From an uncultured Eubacterium sp. (GTDB lineage: Bacteria; Bacillota; Clostridia; Eubacteriales; Eubacteriaceae), in NCBI GenBank assembly GCA_902784045.1, contig CACZTE010000058.1, positions 1 to 8,298 of the forward strand: a stretch of DNA of 8,298 bases. The letters run 5' to 3'. Shown piece by piece: positions 7,025 to 8,298 of the stretch; position 1 is the stretch's first letter, and each line of letters opens with the position of its first letter. A model generated the notes under the pieces. It saw only the letters and a program-made list of their open reading frames with translations, was not told the DNA's origin and made no database searches. A program made the translations under genes and the position numbers.

Positions 7025-7053
7025 TCTATAGCCATTACATTTAGACGACTCAA
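7025..7053 (-). promoter_or_regulatory. Candidate sigma-A promoter for the membrane-protein gene
   Basis: On the minus strand TTGAGT (7048-7053) is followed by a 17-bp spacer and TATAGA (7025-7030), matching the vegetative consensus at 4 of 6 bases in each box. Transcription would start near 7018. This gives a leader of about 200 bases that contains the cysteine-rich open frame. A closer perfect TATAAT at 6835-6840 would put the start inside the ribosome site, so I did not choose it. Confidence 0.4.
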
Positions 7054-7252
7054 AATGTGAATTAATTAGCAGGCTCGCTCTAAGCAAAGATCCTTGTATC
7101 CATCCGATTCGCTCGATAAGTTCACATGAACAAATCAAAGATTTGGAGGCTTACTTATAACTGCCATCGCATAACAACGGATAATAACCATATTCTTAAT
7201 AATGAAAGTTAAAACCTTTGCCTTCCTGTTTATCGAAGGAATGAAACACTGT

Positions 7253-7444
7253 TCAATCTAGATCCAGAAGTAATTCTCTTAGTTCTTCGATCGAATAGAG
7301 GACTATGCGCATTACGCGCGTTAATCCATTCATCTGCATTAAGGTGTTATTTCTCGTTCGATAAATTACCGTTGCATTGTCGGCTGAGAGCCCAAATTGT
7401 CTTTGTTCAGAATCGCGGGTCTGCGACAAAACATGCGCGCGATC
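7253..7444 (-). pseudogene. 63-codon open frame without start, possible gene remnant
   Basis: The frame between a TAA at 7445-7447 and a TGA at 7253-7255 has a natural-looking composition: DRAHVLSQTRDSEQRQFGLS in its first 20 residues, then a Leu/Glu-rich tail SIEELRELLLDLD. No ATG occurs before codon 36 and no ribosome site supports a start. I do not recognise a family. It may be the C-terminal part of a gene whose 5' end was lost. Chance openness is also possible at this length. Confidence 0.25.
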
Positions 7445-7470
7445 TTAACGAAAACATGCAGTCATGTTTT
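7428..7470. repeat. Three AAAACATG half-sites, including a perfect 8+4+8 inverted repeat
   Basis: AAAACATG occurs at 7428-7435 and 7451-7458 in the same orientation, exactly 23 bp apart. It occurs again inverted at 7463-7470. The last two form a perfect 8-bp inverted repeat around CAGT. The arrangement resembles a regulator binding cluster or a weak hairpin. No nearby gene is secure enough to name a target. Confidence 0.5.
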
Positions 7471-7810
7471 GATAAATCATTTGAAGCAGATTTTTGGGAT
7501 CGGTATGTTTGCGTTAGCGAAGTCTTTTGTTTTAAATAAACAGTAAATCAGGTTTTCATAACCGATTTTATGGTCGAATTCTTTTATTTTACAAGAGTCC
7601 TATATCGTTGGAATGCTGGCCTCTGTCAAAATATTTTTTATAATTTTTATTGCTATTCATCGTTAGATTTGGTGTTTATGTACTTAAATATTATATCAAA
7701 GGTTGAGGTCTTTTTCTATTCATCTTTTTGGTGTAAGCAATATTGTCTGTATCCCCCACGGTTATGCGGATTATCAGTTTTGCGTGAATAATAGGGGCTA
7801 AATTTCAATC

Positions 7811-8097
7811 ACCTGAACAAGTCGTTAAAAGGTTCTTTTTTTATTATCAGCGCACCGGGGACGGTGTTAAATATCCGATTCCAAACCGTGGTCAGTCCAC
7901 GTTAAAAACAGTGAAAGGGGATAAACACTATGACAATCCAGGAAATTTTGAAGGCACAGGAATTGTCCGACGAGCAGATTAAGGCTATCACGGACGCATG
8001 AAAGAAAACAAGGTTTTCATCACATCCGAGGAAAACATAGATACGCGCTATTTAAGATAATAAAATTATTTTTTCATGGAAGCAGTATAGCGTGATA
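7811..8097 (+). repeat. Dispersed direct repeat, copy 2 (longer form)
   Basis: This is the partner of 4644-4797. It keeps the interior missing from copy 1, which holds a ribosome site and a phage scaffolding-gene start. Two short inverted repeats lie upstream of that gene: CACCG-GGGA-CGGTG (7853-7866) and CGTGG-TCAGT-CCACG (7887-7901). In copy 1 the first is weakened by changed bases. The last 30 bp (8068-8097) are identical to copy 1, and similarity stops at 8097. Confidence 0.85.
7930..8060 (+). pseudogene. 5' fragment of a phage scaffolding (GP20-like) protein gene
   Basis: The frame starts at ATG 7930 after AAAGGGG (7914-7920) and reads MTIQEILKAQELSDEQIKAI then TDA before a TGA at 7999-8001. 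Shifting one base continues with MKENKVFITSEENIDTRY. Together these resemble the N-terminus of phage scaffolding or minor structural GP20-type proteins (LK..GL.DEQ...I..AMKENKI..TSEEN.D.RY). Two defects are visible: a one-base loss at about 7998, and truncation after TRY, where the sequence passes into the conserved 3' block of the repeat. It is a prophage relic with no other phage gene in the window. Confidence 0.65.
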
Positions 8098-8174
8098 AGG
8101 TCCTCGTTTGATTGGAAAAACGATTCTCAAATCAATTTATGGAAGCGAACCATTCATCGTACAAACAAAAGCAA

Positions 8175-8214
8175 CAACCGGTTGCTTGAAATTCCGATTG
8201 TTTTGTAATAAAGT
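8175..8214 (+). promoter_or_regulatory. Candidate promoter and palindromic operator of the XRE-type regulator
   Basis: TTGAAA (8186-8191), a 17-bp spacer and TAAAGT (8209-8214) form a plausible sigma-A promoter 23 bp before the regulator's ATG. A perfect 10-bp palindrome, CAACCGGTTG, at 8175-8184 abuts the -35 box. Autoregulation through such a site is common for XRE regulators, but here it is inferred. Confidence 0.4.
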
Positions 8215-8237
8215 AAAAAAGCAAGGGAGGTGTTTTG

Positions 8238-8298
8238 ATGAAGACAAAAGAAATCATATATGAGTTAAGGACGAAAAACGGACTATCCCAAGATGAGC
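8238..8298 (+). CDS. XRE-family helix-turn-helix regulator, N-terminal part only (cut by window end)
   Basis: ATG 8238 follows AAGGGAGGTG (8223-8232). The 20 visible codons, MKTKEIIYELRTKNGLSQDE, match the start of an HTH_XRE (Cro/cI-type) DNA-binding domain, in which I..LR..NGLSQ.EL forms helix 1 and the beginning of helix 2. The gene runs off the window, so its length, partner domains and completeness are unknown. Next to phage remnants it could be a phage-type repressor or an antitoxin. Confidence 0.75.
   Translation, partial: MKTKEIIYELRTKNGLSQDE

Larger units (their letters stand above)
7054..7810. other. Gene-poor, apparently decayed intergenic region
   Basis: About 750 bp without any gene I can support. 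Several short stretches look protein-like but lack starts or are cut by stops. Plus-strand 7029-7160 includes KDPCIHPIRSISSHEQIKDL. Minus-strand 7253-7444 is open for 63 codons. Plus-strand 7457-7540 begins MQSCFDKSFEADFWDRYVC without a ribosome site. The last ~230 bp are very T-rich on the plus strand. The pattern suggests the worn-down remains of several genes rather than a designed non-coding region. No tRNA, CRISPR array or known RNA element was recognised. A perfect palindrome, TTCGATCGAA, lies at 7286-7295. Confidence 0.5.

Noticed and set aside
7570..7791. 73-codon plus-strand open frame in the T-rich region
   Set aside because: It is Phe/Tyr/Cys-rich as expected from T-rich DNA, has no ribosome site and no recognisable motif.
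7788..7981. Open frame crossing the left part of repeat copy 2 (DGVKYPIPNRGQST...)
   Set aside because: It has no start codon and overlaps the scaffolding-gene start in another frame. The corresponding frame in copy 1 is not preserved across the block between the conserved segments.
1..8298. CRISPR array, tRNA, rRNA, riboswitch or retron-like element
   Set aside because: I looked on both strands and saw no regularly spaced repeats, cloverleaf or known aptamer pattern.

Overview
The window reads as a mosaic, repeat-rich accessory segment from a low-to-moderate GC Bacillota genome, most likely a clostridial relative. This rests on strong AGGAGG-type ribosome sites, the IS256 and IS21 transposase types, a MacB-like ABC permease/ATPase pair, and a DUF6020-type membrane protein. 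No taxonomic marker gene is present, so the assignment is an inference.

Layout. Positions 17-1499 hold an IS256-family insertion sequence. Its minus-strand transposase keeps the whole catalytic core but has lost one base near 333/334, so its last ~60 residues are out of frame. Just right of it is a plus-strand two-gene operon (1579-3858): an FtsX/MacB-type permease and its ATPase, closed by a clear UUCG-loop terminator (3860-3882). This is the only complete, obviously functional operon, and the IS sits 79 bp upstream of its start codon.

From 3883 to 5198 lie remnants. First comes a broken C-terminal piece of an apparent ADP-ribosyltransferase toxin domain (STS-like and ExE-like motifs present, catalytic arginine strand missing), followed by an intact small charged protein placed where an immunity gene would be. 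Next is copy 1 of a dispersed repeat, then a frame-shifted 3' fragment of an IS21-family istB gene with a probable IS right end.

A large minus-strand polytopic membrane protein (5199-6815, DUF6020/GT-C-like) follows, with a plausible promoter about 200 bp upstream and a short cysteine-rich open frame in its leader. About 750 bp of gene-poor, apparently decayed DNA follow (7054-7810). They contain a 63-codon open frame without a clear start and a cluster of three AAAACATG sites.

The right end carries copy 2 of the dispersed repeat. It encloses the 5' end of a phage scaffolding-protein gene that copy 1 lacks. The window closes with the first 20 codons of an XRE-type regulator and its probable promoter. 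The most interesting items are the degenerate ART toxin with an orphan immunity-like gene, and the two-copy repeat whose right boundary coincides with the istB truncation point.
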